Shown: positions 17,313 through 25,373 of the stretch, piece by piece
Layout of the letters: each line of letters starts with the position of its first letter
Position numbering within the stretch: the stretch's first letter is position 1
Source of the DNA: Oscillospiraceae bacterium
GTDB taxonomy: Bacteria; Bacillota; Clostridia; Oscillospirales; Ruminococcaceae
Direction: 5' to 3'
Length of the DNA stretch: 64,000 nucleotides
NCBI GenBank assembly: GCA_025757985.1
Contig: CP107210.1
Coordinates: 2,852,001 to 2,916,000 of the forward strand
The notes under the pieces: generated by a model
What the model saw: the letters and a program-made list of their open reading frames with translations, nothing else
Database searches by the model: none
Told to the model about the DNA's origin: nothing
Translations under genes and position numbers: made by a program

Positions 17313-17784
17313 ATAGCAACTCCTCCCCATCCAGCACCGCTTTCACCAGCACGTCCCCCTCATACGTCAACTCCAGATGAAAAAACGGCGCGTCCTCAGC
17401 CAGCAGCTTAAAGAAAATTTTATCCCCCTGCCAGATCGGCAGGTCCTGCACGGCGGCCTTGTCCACCCATTCCAGACAGCCCTCGTCACAGTCGGTCATC
17501 TCGCCGCAAAAATCCGTGCAGGTGTACAGGTGCATCCGCTCGGCCGGCCACGGGGCGCAGTAAAAGTCCACAATGCCGCGGTACTGCGGCGTGCGCATCG
17601 TCAGGCCGGTCTCCTCCCGCACCTCGCGCAGGGCACAGGCCAGCGCGTCCTCGCCCGGTTCAAACTTGCCGCCGACCCCGACCCATTTGTCGTGGTTGAC
17701 ATCGTTTTTCTTTTTGATGCGGTGCAGCATCAGATAGGCACCGTCCTTTTCAAGATAACACAGGGTCGTCTGCAGAAATTCCAT
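17311..17784 (-). CDS. NUDIX hydrolase (MutT/8-oxo-dGTP diphosphatase type)
   Basis: A 157-residue protein whose NUDIX box reads GGKFEPGEDALACALREVRE followed by ETGL. It is complete (G-x5-E-x7-R-E-V-x-E-E-T-G-L) and sits about residues 38-60. The N-terminus TTLCYLEKDGAYLMLHR and WVGVGGKFEPGE are typical of the YvcI/MutT branch, which hydrolyses oxidised or non-canonical nucleoside triphosphates. The start is the ATG at 17784, with AAGGAG upstream; the frame remains open to 18273 but that portion is antisense to spoVT. Divergent from spoVT. Confidence 0.88.
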   Translation of the reverse strand: MEFLQTTLCYLEKDGAYLMLHRIKKKNDVNHDKWVGVGGKFEPGEDALACALREVREETGLTMRTPQYRGIVDFYCAPWPAERMHLYTCTDFCGEMTDCDEGCLEWVDKAAVQDLPIWQGDKIFFKLLAEDAPFFHLELTYEGDVLVKAVLDGEELL

Positions 17785-17859
17785 GGCTGGCTCCTTACTT
17801 ACTACATATTTATACCGCCCGCCGCAGATACTACCATAAAAAACCAGGGAGGAATTGGT

Positions 17860-18393
17860 ATGAAGGCCACTGGCATCGTGCGCAGGATCGACGAGCTGGG
17901 GCGCGTGGTCATCCCGAAGGAGATCCGCCGCGTGCAGCATATCCGCTCGGGCGATTCGCTTGAAATTTTTATGGAGGAAAACGGCGAGGTCGTCTTTAAA
18001 AAATACTCTCCGCTGGCGGAGCTGGGCGAACCGGCCGCCGTCTACGCCGATGTGCTGGCACGGCGGCTCGGCTGTGGTGTGCTGGTCTGCGACCGGGAGC
18101 ATATCGTGGCGGCAGCCGGTGCGGGCAAGAATGAGCTGCTCCACCGTGAGCTGCCGCCCGAGCTGGACCGTCTTTTGAAAAAGCGGCGGCTCTACACCGC
18201 CCCCGCAAACCCCGACCGGCGGATCAGGCTGGGCGGGCGGTGGCTGCTGTGCGCCGCGCCGATTCTGGTACACGGCGATATTGAGGGCGGTGTGCTGCTG
18301 CCCGGCAGCGCCCGGGACCCGCTGCCCGAGGCCGAGGTCATCCGCGCGGCGGCCACCGCTGCGGAATTTCTGGCGCGGTGGATGGAGGAGTGA
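17860..18393 (+). CDS. spoVT: SpoVT-type AbrB-family transcriptional regulator
   Basis: The 177-residue protein starts MKATGIVRRIDELGRVVIPK, the signature of the AbrB/SpoVT swapped-hairpin DNA-binding domain (residues 1-50). It continues with a GAF-like domain (about 55-175), as in Bacillus subtilis SpoVT, a forespore regulator. The length matches that family (about 178). AGGGAGG at 17847-17853 precedes the ATG. Presence of SpoVT and a SpoIID protein implies a sporulating ancestry; whether this strain sporulates cannot be told from the window. Confidence 0.88.
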   Translation: MKATGIVRRIDELGRVVIPKEIRRVQHIRSGDSLEIFMEENGEVVFKKYSPLAELGEPAAVYADVLARRLGCGVLVCDREHIVAAAGAGKNELLHRELPPELDRLLKKRRLYTAPANPDRRIRLGGRWLLCAAPILVHGDIEGGVLLPGSARDPLPEAEVIRAAATAAEFLARWMEE

Positions 18394-18406
18394 GGGGCAG
18401 AGCGCT

Positions 18407-18502
18407 GTAGGGGCCGGGCATGCCCGGCCCGGGGGTTGGTGCGATTGCCCGTGAACGGGTTGCCCCCGTAATGCTGCGGGCCGGGCATGCCCGGCCCCTA
18501 CA
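18407..18502. repeat. type B inverted repeat (GTAGGGGCCGGGCATGCCCGGCCC)
   Basis: GTAGGGGCCGGGCATGCCCG near 18409 and its inverse CGGGCATGCCCGGCCCCTAC near 18501 flank GATTGCCCGTGAACGGGTTG. A shorter copy is at 37773-37798. Each half is itself a palindrome. Confidence 0.82.
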
Positions 18503-18577
18503 TATTATATAATAGGGAAACTGCACAAGCCGATTGTGACGAAACTGTTAAACTTACAGAAAAATCGGGAAAACCTC

Positions 18578-18605
18578 TTGACAGTTCGCAAAACGGTACT
18601 ATAAT
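18578..18605 (+). promoter_or_regulatory. sigma-A promoter of the hrcA-grpE-dnaK-dnaJ operon
   Basis: Perfect TTGACA at 18578-18583 and perfect TATAAT at 18600-18605, spaced by 16 bases, just before CIRCE. Confidence 0.92.
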
Positions 18606-18609
18606 AAAC

Positions 18610-18636
18610 TTAGCACTCGGAGATAAGGAGTGCTAA
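18610..18636. promoter_or_regulatory. CIRCE operator (HrcA binding site)
   Basis: TTAGCACTC, nine bases, GAGTGCTAA: a perfect CIRCE inverted repeat at 18610-18618 and 18628-18636. It overlaps the expected transcription start, so HrcA bound here would block the promoter. Confidence 0.97.
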
Positions 18637-18670
18637 ACAAACCGAAAGCAAACCAAAGGAGATGAGCAGC

Positions 18671-19684
18671 ATGGCGATGGATGCGCGCAAGCAGCGTATA
18701 TTGGAAGCCATTGTTGCCCTGTACGCCAACGGCGGTGAGCCGGTCGGCTCCGGCCTGCTGGCGAACTACTTTGACATGGCACTGTCCAGTGCGACGCTGC
18801 GCAATGAGATGGCCGCGCTGACAAAGCTCGGCCTGCTGGAGCAGCCCCACACCAGTGCGGGCCGCGTACCCAGCGCCCAAGGCTACCGGTACTACCTCGA
18901 CCACCTGATCGATGCACCGAAGGCCTGCGCCCTGCCGGAGGCAGACCGCCGCCACATTGACGAGCTTTTCGCCGCCATGGACGCCGAGCCGGAAAAGCTG
19001 GTGCCCGCCGCCGCCCGCAGTCTGGCAGATTTGACAGGCTGCGCCGCCGCTGCAACAACACCGCAGGCACCGGATCTCTGCATCGCACACTTTGAGGTCG
19101 TGCAGGTAGGCCGCTACAGCGCCGCTGTGCTGGCTGTGACCAGCGCAGGCGGCGTGCGGACCCGTGTGGCCCGCGTTGATACCGGCCTGACCCGCGACGA
19201 TGCCGCCAACCTTGCCCAGCTGCTCAACCGGGGGCTGACCTTTGTGGCCCCGCAGGACCTCAGCCCGATGCTGATGGCCAGCATGGTGCTGGCAGCGGGT
19301 GAACGGCTGGCCCCCGTGGTCATGGCCGCGCAGGCACTTGTCACCACCGGCCCGCAGGCCTGTCTGGAGGGCGCGCAATATCTGGCAAAGATGCCCGATG
19401 TGCGCCAGAATCTCGGCACACTGCTCGAGATCTTCTCCGACAATGCAACTGCGACCGAATTGATCCGCCCCGAGGGCAACCGCATCACGGCCACGCTCGG
19501 CAGCGACCTTGACCCCGAGATGCCGGGCGCCTGCATCGTCAGCAAGCGGTATCTTGCCGGCGGCGGCCTGACCGGCTCGGTAGCGCTGATCGGCTCCACC
19601 CGCATGGAATATCAGCGGCTGCTGCCAATCCTCGACTACTTTGCCGCAAAGCTGGGACAGAGCATGGCCGGGCAGGGCCAATAA
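18671..19684 (+). CDS. hrcA: heat-inducible transcription repressor HrcA
   Basis: HrcA represses heat-shock operons through CIRCE and is kept active by GroEL. The 337-residue protein has an N-terminal winged helix (KQRILEAIVALYANGGEPVGSGLL, ATLRNEMAALTKLGLLEQPHTSAGRVPS) and the HrcA C-terminal domain, including IGSTRMEYQRLLPILDYF. Three ATGs lie close together; 18671 is chosen because the AAAGGAG ending at 18661 would overlap the first. First gene of the operon and autoregulated by the CIRCE element at 18610. Confidence 0.95.
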   Translation: MAMDARKQRILEAIVALYANGGEPVGSGLLANYFDMALSSATLRNEMAALTKLGLLEQPHTSAGRVPSAQGYRYYLDHLIDAPKACALPEADRRHIDELFAAMDAEPEKLVPAAARSLADLTGCAAAATTPQAPDLCIAHFEVVQVGRYSAAVLAVTSAGGVRTRVARVDTGLTRDDAANLAQLLNRGLTFVAPQDLSPMLMASMVLAAGERLAPVVMAAQALVTTGPQACLEGAQYLAKMPDVRQNLGTLLEIFSDNATATELIRPEGNRITATLGSDLDPEMPGACIVSKRYLAGGGLTGSVALIGSTRMEYQRLLPILDYFAAKLGQSMAGQGQ

Positions 19685-19705
19685 TTGGAAAGAAGGAGAC
19701 CCGCA

Positions 19706-20299
19706 ATGAGCCACGAAAAAGAAACCAAGCAGACGCCCGCCGCAGAGACCAAGGCGCCTGAGACCGAGGCCAAGGCCCCTGAGCAGGAGACCCCCAAGGC
19801 CGAGAAGCCCGAGGAAAAGCACGAGGGTAAGCATCACCACGAGACAGCGGCCTTGCAGGCTAAGCTGGACGAGGCGGAGAAAAAGAACGAGGAGCTGAAG
19901 AACCAGCTGCTGCGCACCGCCGCCGAGTATGATAACTACCGCAAGCGTAGCCAGCGCGAGGCCGACCAGAAATTCAATGACGGTGTGTCCCACGCCGTGA
20001 CCCAGATCTTGGGTATTTTGGATACGCTGGATATGGCCGCCAACGCCGCCTGTGCCGATGAAAATTATAAGAAGGGCGTCACGATGACGCTCGACAAGGC
20101 CGCCAAGGCGCTGGAGGCGCTGCACATCACCGAGATCGAAGCGCTGAACCAGCCGTTTGACCCCAACCTCATGAACGCCGTTTCGCAGGCCCCCGCCGCT
20201 GACGGGCAGGAGAGCGGCAGCGTTGTGCAGGTTTTCCAGAAGGGCTACAAGATCGGTGACAAGATCATCCGCCACGCAATGGTCGTTGTCGCAGAATAA
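19706..20299 (+). CDS. grpE: GrpE nucleotide exchange factor
   Basis: GrpE releases ADP from DnaK. The 197 residues start with a charged, low-complexity Lys/Glu/Ala/Pro segment (1-45). A long coiled coil follows (LDEAEKKNEELKNQLLRTAAEYDNYRKRS), then the beta domain with MNAVSQAPAADGQESGSVVQVFQKGYKIGDKIIRHAMVVVAE. An AAGGAGA lies before the ATG. It is 21 bases after hrcA and 81 bases before dnaK. Confidence 0.95.
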   Translation: MSHEKETKQTPAAETKAPETEAKAPEQETPKAEKPEEKHEGKHHHETAALQAKLDEAEKKNEELKNQLLRTAAEYDNYRKRSQREADQKFNDGVSHAVTQILGILDTLDMAANAACADENYKKGVTMTLDKAAKALEALHITEIEALNQPFDPNLMNAVSQAPAADGQESGSVVQVFQKGYKIGDKIIRHAMVVVAE

Positions 20300-20380
20300 G
20301 GCGAACCGGATCGCAAGATCCGTTTCCACATACATTGACATTCACTACTGTTCAAAGCAAATTTGAAGGGAGTTTTATTT

Positions 20381-22213
20381 ATGAGTAAGATTATCGGTAT
20401 TGACCTTGGTACTACCAATAGCTGCGTCGCTGTCATGGAAGGCGGCGAGCCCGTTGTCATCGCGAACGCCGAGGGCGCCCGCACCACCCCGTCTGTCGTC
20501 GGCTTCACCAAGACCGGCGAGCGTCTGGTCGGTCAGGTCGCAAAGCGTCAGGCCATCACCAACCCCGAGAATACCATCTCCTCTATCAAGCGTAAGATGG
20601 GCACCGCCGAGAAGGTTCACGCCGGCGGCAAGGACTACACCCCCGAGGAGATCAGTGCTATGATCCTGAGCAAGCTGAAGGCTGACGCCGAGGCTTATCT
20701 GGGCGAGCCTGTCACCGAGGCCGTCATCACCGTCCCTGCATACTTCAACGACAGCCAGCGTCAGGCCACCAAGAACGCAGGCACCATTGCCGGCCTGAAT
20801 GTAAAGCGTATCATCAACGAGCCTACGGCCGCTTCTCTGGCCTACGGCATTGATAAGGAAGCCGACCAGAAGATCATGGTCTACGACTTGGGCGGCGGCA
20901 CCTTCGATGTCTCCATCATCGAGATGGGCGACGGCGTTACCGAGGTTCTGGCCACCAACGGTGATACCCATCTGGGCGGCGATGACTTCGATGAGCGCAT
21001 CATCAACTGGATGGCTGAGGACTTCCAGCGCGAGAACAACATCGACCTGCGCAAGGATAAGATGGCTGCCCAGCGCCTGAAGGAGGCCGCTGAGAAGGCT
21101 AAGATCGAGCTGTCCAGCGCCACCACCACCAACATCAACCTGCCGTTCATCACGGCTGACGCCAACGGCCCCAAGCATCTGGATATGACCCTGACCCGCG
21201 CAAAGTTCAATGAGCTGACCGCTGATCTGGTCGAGCGCACGATGACCCCCGTCCGCAAGGCTCTGGCTGATGCCGGCCTGAAGGCCTCCGACCTCGCCAA
21301 GGTGCTGATGGTCGGCGGCTCCACCCGTATCCCCGCCGTCTATGACGCTGTCAAGAAGGAGCTGGGCTGCGAGCCGTTCAAGGGCATCAACCCCGATGAG
21401 TGCGTTGCTGTCGGCGCTTCCATTCAGGGCGGCGTTCTGCAGGGCGATGTCAAGGGCCTGCTGCTGCTGGATGTCACCCCGCTGAGCCTCGGCATCGAGA
21501 CGCTGGGCGGTGTCTGCACCAAGATCATCGACCGCAACACCACCATCCCCACCAAGAAGAGCCAGATCTTCTCCACCGCTGCGGACAACCAGCCCAGCGT
21601 TGAGGTCAATGTCCTGCAGGGCGAGCGTGAGTTTGCCCGCGACAACAAGAGCCTCGGAACCTTCCATCTGGACGGCATCGCTCCGGCTCCCCGCGGTGTG
21701 CCTCAGATCGAAGTCACCTTCGATATTGATGCCAACGGCATCGTGCATGTAAGCGCAAAGGATCTGGGCACCGGCAAGGAGCAGAGCATCACGATCACTG
21801 CCTCCACCAACATGAGCAAGGACGACATCGACAAGGCTGTCAAGGACGCCGAGCAGTATGCCGCCGAGGATAAGAAGCGCCGCGAGGAAGTCGATGTGCG
21901 CAACAACGCCGACCAGATGGTCTTCCAGACCGAGAAGGCGCTGGGCGAGTTTGGCGACAAGGTCTCCGCTGAGGAGAAGAGCGAGGTCGAGACCAAGCTC
22001 TCCGCCCTGAAGGAAGCCCTGAAGTCAGGCAGCATTGACGACATCAAGGCAAAGCAGGATGACCTGCAGAAGGCTTTCTACGCCATCAGCGAGAAGGTCT
22101 ACCAGCAGGCCGCTCAGGCACAGGGCCAGCAGCCCGGTGCACAGCCCGGCCCCGACGCCGGCGCACAGCCCAAGGATGACGGCGCCGTTGACGCCGACTT
22201 CCACGAGGTCTAA
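20381..22213 (+). CDS. dnaK: chaperone DnaK (Hsp70)
   Basis: The 610-residue Hsp70 has IIGIDLGTTNSCVAVMEGG at the start, VYDLGGGTFDVSIIE, VLMVGGSTRIPAV, the linker and substrate domain (LLLLDVTPLSLGIETLGG) and a Gly/Pro/Gln-rich tail ending DGAVDADFHEV. ATG at 20381 follows AAGGGAG. Codon choice shifts toward U- and C-ending optimal codons compared with neighbouring genes, as expected for an abundant protein. Confidence 0.97.
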   Translation: MSKIIGIDLGTTNSCVAVMEGGEPVVIANAEGARTTPSVVGFTKTGERLVGQVAKRQAITNPENTISSIKRKMGTAEKVHAGGKDYTPEEISAMILSKLKADAEAYLGEPVTEAVITVPAYFNDSQRQATKNAGTIAGLNVKRIINEPTAASLAYGIDKEADQKIMVYDLGGGTFDVSIIEMGDGVTEVLATNGDTHLGGDDFDERIINWMAEDFQRENNIDLRKDKMAAQRLKEAAEKAKIELSSATTTNINLPFITADANGPKHLDMTLTRAKFNELTADLVERTMTPVRKALADAGLKASDLAKVLMVGGSTRIPAVYDAVKKELGCEPFKGINPDECVAVGASIQGGVLQGDVKGLLLLDVTPLSLGIETLGGVCTKIIDRNTTIPTKKSQIFSTAADNQPSVEVNVLQGEREFARDNKSLGTFHLDGIAPAPRGVPQIEVTFDIDANGIVHVSAKDLGTGKEQSITITASTNMSKDDIDKAVKDAEQYAAEDKKRREEVDVRNNADQMVFQTEKALGEFGDKVSAEEKSEVETKLSALKEALKSGSIDDIKAKQDDLQKAFYAISEKVYQQAAQAQGQQPGAQPGPDAGAQPKDDGAVDADFHEV

Positions 22214-22289
22214 GCTGTAACAAACCCATAATAAGGCCGCCGCTGGGCAAACCCGGCGGCGGCCCTTGGGGGTTATAGAGAAAGTTAAA

Positions 22290-22432
22290 ATAAAGCCTTC
22301 CCCCCTCGGGGGAAGGTGGCCGCAGGCCGGATGAGGGGCGGCGCTGCCGTGGCAGCCTGTTTATGGGCAATCGCCGGCAGCTCCCACCTCATCAGTCCGC
22401 TGCGCGGACAGCTTCCCCTCAGCGGGAAGCCT
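22290..22432. repeat. type A palindromic intergenic repeat, copy 5
   Basis: It opens with GCCTTCCCCCCTCGGGGGAA and GCCGCAGGCCGGATGAGGGG. It closes with CACCTCATCAGTCCGCTGCG, then CGGACAGCTTCCCCTCAGCG and GGAAGCC. It lies inside the heat-shock operon between dnaK and dnaJ, where a long RNA hairpin could affect relative expression. Confidence 0.85.
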
Positions 22433-22465
22433 TTTCACAACCCATAAATAGAGGGGATAGATTCT

Positions 22466-23644
22466 ATGGCAGAAAAACGAGATTACTACGAGGTGCTGGG
22501 GATCGGCAAAAACGCCACCGATGCCGAGATCAAAAGCGCCTACCGCAAGCTGGCCAAAAAGTACCACCCGGATCTAAACCCCGGCGATAAGGATGCCGAG
22601 GAAAAGTTCAAGGAGGTCAACGAGGCCAACGATGTTCTTTCCGACCCGGACAAGCGCAAGCGCTATGACCAGTTCGGTTTCGCTGGGGTCGATCCCAACT
22701 ATGGGGCCGGCCAGCCCGGCGGCGGCTTCGGTGGCGGCTTTGGCGGCGCAGGCGGTGTGGACCTGGGCGACATCTTCGGCGATCTGTTCGGCGGCGGTGG
22801 TTTCGGCGGGTTCGGCGGCTTTGGCGGCTCGTCCCGCAGCAACCCCAACGCACCGCGCAAGGGCCATGACATTCAGGCCAATGTCATCCTGACCTTTGAG
22901 GAGGCAGCCCATGGCTGCGCCAAAAAGGTCACGCTGAACCGGCAGCAGACCTGCCCGGACTGCAACGGTAACGGCTGCGCCCCCGGCACCAGCCCGGAGA
23001 CCTGCACCGAATGCGGTGGCCGCGGCTATGTCGTGACCCAGCAGCGCACGCCGTTCGGCGTGATGCAGAGCCAGCAGCCCTGCCCGCACTGCGGCGGCCG
23101 CGGCACCATCATCAAGAACCCCTGCAAGACCTGCCGCGGCACCGGCAAGACCAGTGCCCGCAAGACGCTGGAGGTCAAGGTGCCCGCAGGCATTGACGAT
23201 GACCAGAACATTGCACTGCGCGGTCAGGGCGATGCAGGCACCAACGGCGGTCCTGCCGGTGATGTGATCGTCCATGTGACGGTCAAGCCCGATGCCGTGT
23301 TTGAGCGCGACGGCTATGATGTGTATGTCCGCGTGCCCATTACCTATTCTCAGGCTGTGCTGGGCGCCGAGATCGAGGTGCCCACCGTGGACGGCAAGGT
23401 CGCACAGCGCATCCCCGAGGGCACCCAGAGCGGCACCAAGTTCCGCCTGCGCGGTCAGGGCATTCAGTATCTGAACGGCCGTGGCCGCGGTGACCAGTAT
23501 GTCATCGTGGATGTGGAAATTCCCAAAAAGCTGAACCGCACCCAGCGCGAAGCCCTGAAGGCATTTGAGGACAGCCTGAAGGACGAGAACTATGAGAAGC
23601 GCAAGAACTTCTTCAAAAACCTGAAGGATCGGTTCATGTCCTAA
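22466..23644 (+). CDS. dnaJ: co-chaperone DnaJ (Hsp40)
   Basis: A type I J-protein of 392 residues. It has a J domain with the HPD motif (YHPDLNPGDKDAEEKFKEV), a Gly/Phe-rich linker (about 75-135), and four CxxCxGxG zinc repeats (CPDCNGNG, CTECGGRG, CPHCGGRG, CKTCRGTG). The C-terminal substrate-binding domains include VPTVDGKVAQRIPEGTQSGT. It stimulates DnaK ATPase. Last gene of the operon; a very strong terminator follows. Confidence 0.96.
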   Translation: MAEKRDYYEVLGIGKNATDAEIKSAYRKLAKKYHPDLNPGDKDAEEKFKEVNEANDVLSDPDKRKRYDQFGFAGVDPNYGAGQPGGGFGGGFGGAGGVDLGDIFGDLFGGGGFGGFGGFGGSSRSNPNAPRKGHDIQANVILTFEEAAHGCAKKVTLNRQQTCPDCNGNGCAPGTSPETCTECGGRGYVVTQQRTPFGVMQSQQPCPHCGGRGTIIKNPCKTCRGTGKTSARKTLEVKVPAGIDDDQNIALRGQGDAGTNGGPAGDVIVHVTVKPDAVFERDGYDVYVRVPITYSQAVLGAEIEVPTVDGKVAQRIPEGTQSGTKFRLRGQGIQYLNGRGRGDQYVIVDVEIPKKLNRTQREALKAFEDSLKDENYEKRKNFFKNLKDRFMS

Positions 23645-23652
23645 ATTTTGAA

Positions 23653-23702
23653 CAGCCCCGCCCCGGCAATGTGGAAAACATTGCCGGGGCGGGGCTTTAT
23701 TT
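23653..23702 (+). terminator. terminator of the heat-shock operon
   Basis: AGCCCCGCCCCGGCAATG pairs with CATTGCCGGGGCGGGGCT (18 bases, loop TGGAAAA), followed by TTATTTT. Confidence 0.95.
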
Positions 23703-23716
23703 TATGAATGGCATGT

Positions 23717-23893
23717 TGTAGGGCGGCCAGTCCTCTGGCCGCCGCAGCTGCGCCCACCATTGCAGCGGTCGCCGTCCCCGACAACACGGGAACGTTGCGG
23801 CGGCGGAAAGATGCCCGGCGGCATGGGGCATGCCGCCCTACGGCCTACCGTACCGTGACTTGTAGGGCGGGGTGCCCTCACCCCGCCGCAGGG
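23717..23893. repeat. type B GC-rich repeat cluster
   Basis: Three modules of the type TGTAGGGCGGCCAGTCCTCT, GGGGCATGCCGCCCTACGG and TGTAGGGCGGGGTGCCCTCA occur between the convergent dnaJ and lipoprotein genes. No credible gene is present. Confidence 0.7.
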
Positions 23894-23902
23894 GGCAACC
23901 CT

Positions 23903-25120
23903 TTATCCGACAAATTCCATCTCGGTATACTCGGTACTGCCGCTCAAAAAGGCGTCAGCATCGATGGTAGCGTACCGGGTCATGTAGTCGTGGTCGAGAT
24001 CATAGCCAATGATCAACAAAATCCGTCCATCGTCCAGCATGGAAATCGGATAGTAGGACTCCACCCCGGCGGGCGGGTCCACCTGCGCAATCTGCGTGCC
24101 TTGCAGGTCGTATACTGTGAGGGTGCCCGGATTGCTGCTCATTGTGAAAAGCCACTGTAGTTCTCCGTTTTGGCGCAGGTCAAGAAGCGACACATTCACA
24201 TTCACCATAAGTCCGAAATCTTCCTGCGTGCTGTCGCCGCCTACACGCAGAACGGACATTTTAATGCCCTCCTCCTCCGACCGGGAGTGCTCGCCGGTGA
24301 AGTAGAAATCGTCTCCGGATTTCCCAAGGTAGGTGTAATAGACATAGCCGCTGCCATCGTCTGCACCTCTATACGGAAACTCTGCAATTTTCGTGGCGGG
24401 CTTTCCGGTTGTGGCATCCGTCAGGTCGTACTCGAGCATAGAGTTCTGCAAAAGGGCGTCGGAAATTTCCGGGTCGCTCGTGAAGGGAACAGGGTGGTCT
24501 GAAATGAGCCGCGCGGTCACGGCAAAATTACCGGCGGCATCCGGTGCGGCGGCTGTCTCGGCGGGCAAGTCCCAAGGCGTTGTCTCACCGGTTTGCAAAT
24601 CGAGACGGAACCCGCTTGCTGTGTCATAAGGGGCAAGACCGCCTATGCAGTAAAAATAACGGTCGCTGTATAAGACAACGGTCGAGGCGTATGAGTCAAA
24701 AGGAATCTCATGCGTTTTGGTGCCATCAGGTGACAAAGCAATGATTTTATTTTCGGAGTCTCGGTTGCAGGTGAGCAGGTACACTGCATTGCTTGTCACA
24801 TACGGGTCGGCAAGGCACCAATCATCGCAGTAATAAAATAGTGAAGTTTGACCGGCGTTCAGGTCGTTTTTGTAAACTTTCGTTCCGCTATAGTCAAACT
24901 GGTCATTAAGGGCGGGCATGACATCATAGACAACATCCTGCGCATAGCGGTGGCTGTAAGTATAGAGTGGGCCGGTCTCCGCCGCAGCAGGCTTGCTTGT
25001 CGGTTCGGCGGTGGCTTCGGGTGTGGCGGCGGGGTCTGCGGCAGTTGCAGTTTCCGCCGCCGGGGTGCAGGCGGTCAGGGCGAACAGTGCGGCAGCAAGG
25101 ACAAAGGCTAGTCGTTTCAT
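23903..25120 (-). CDS. putative secreted lipoprotein of unknown function
   Basis: The 405-residue protein begins MKRLAFVLAAALFALTAC, a signal peptide with lipobox L-T-A-C, so Cys18 would be lipidated. A Thr/Ala/Glu/Pro linker follows (about 19-50) and then a mainly beta domain rich in Tyr, Asp and Gly (SHRYAQDVVYDVMP, ALSPDGTKTHEIPFDSYAS, LQWLFTMSSNPGTLTVYDLQG). The repeated strand pattern suggests a propeller, but no family was recognised. ATG at 25120 follows AAAGGAG; the frame is open further upstream but lacks a start signal there. Convergent with dnaJ. Confidence 0.8.
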   Translation of the reverse strand: MKRLAFVLAAALFALTACTPAAETATAADPAATPEATAEPTSKPAAAETGPLYTYSHRYAQDVVYDVMPALNDQFDYSGTKVYKNDLNAGQTSLFYYCDDWCLADPYVTSNAVYLLTCNRDSENKIIALSPDGTKTHEIPFDSYASTVVLYSDRYFYCIGGLAPYDTASGFRLDLQTGETTPWDLPAETAAAPDAAGNFAVTARLISDHPVPFTSDPEISDALLQNSMLEYDLTDATTGKPATKIAEFPYRGADDGSGYVYYTYLGKSGDDFYFTGEHSRSEEEGIKMSVLRVGGDSTQEDFGLMVNVNVSLLDLRQNGELQWLFTMSSNPGTLTVYDLQGTQIAQVDPPAGVESYYPISMLDDGRILLIIGYDLDHDYMTRYATIDADAFLSGSTEYTEMEFVG

Positions 25121-25330
25121 AACACAGGCTCCTTTCAACTTTTCATTTGTGACCAGCTTACACCCCGGTTGTGTCCGAGTTGTTACACGGGAAGAAGATT
25201 TGAAATAAATATTTTGGATTTTTGCGTTTTTCGGGTCGTTGCAGGGCTCGGCGTCCCAGACGCTGCAAACAAAACAGGGGAGGGCACCATACCCGGCGCT
25301 CTCCCCTTGCTTATGTTTCAAATTCTTTTG

Positions 25331-25354
25331 GTTCTTTTCTTATAAGAAAAGAAC
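25331..25354. repeat. 24-base perfect palindrome
   Basis: GTTCTTTTCTTA followed by its exact reverse complement TAAGAAAAGAAC. It lies 19 bases beyond the stop of the FAD oxidoreductase gene, where it may act as part of a terminator for that gene or as a protein-binding site. The rest of 25,121-25,373 shows no gene. Confidence 0.7.
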
Positions 25355-25373
25355 ACCCGTACTCCTCGTACCC

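Noticed and set aside
17785..18273. N-terminal extension of the NUDIX gene
   Set aside because: The extension is antisense to spoVT; a proper ribosome-binding site supports the start at 17784.
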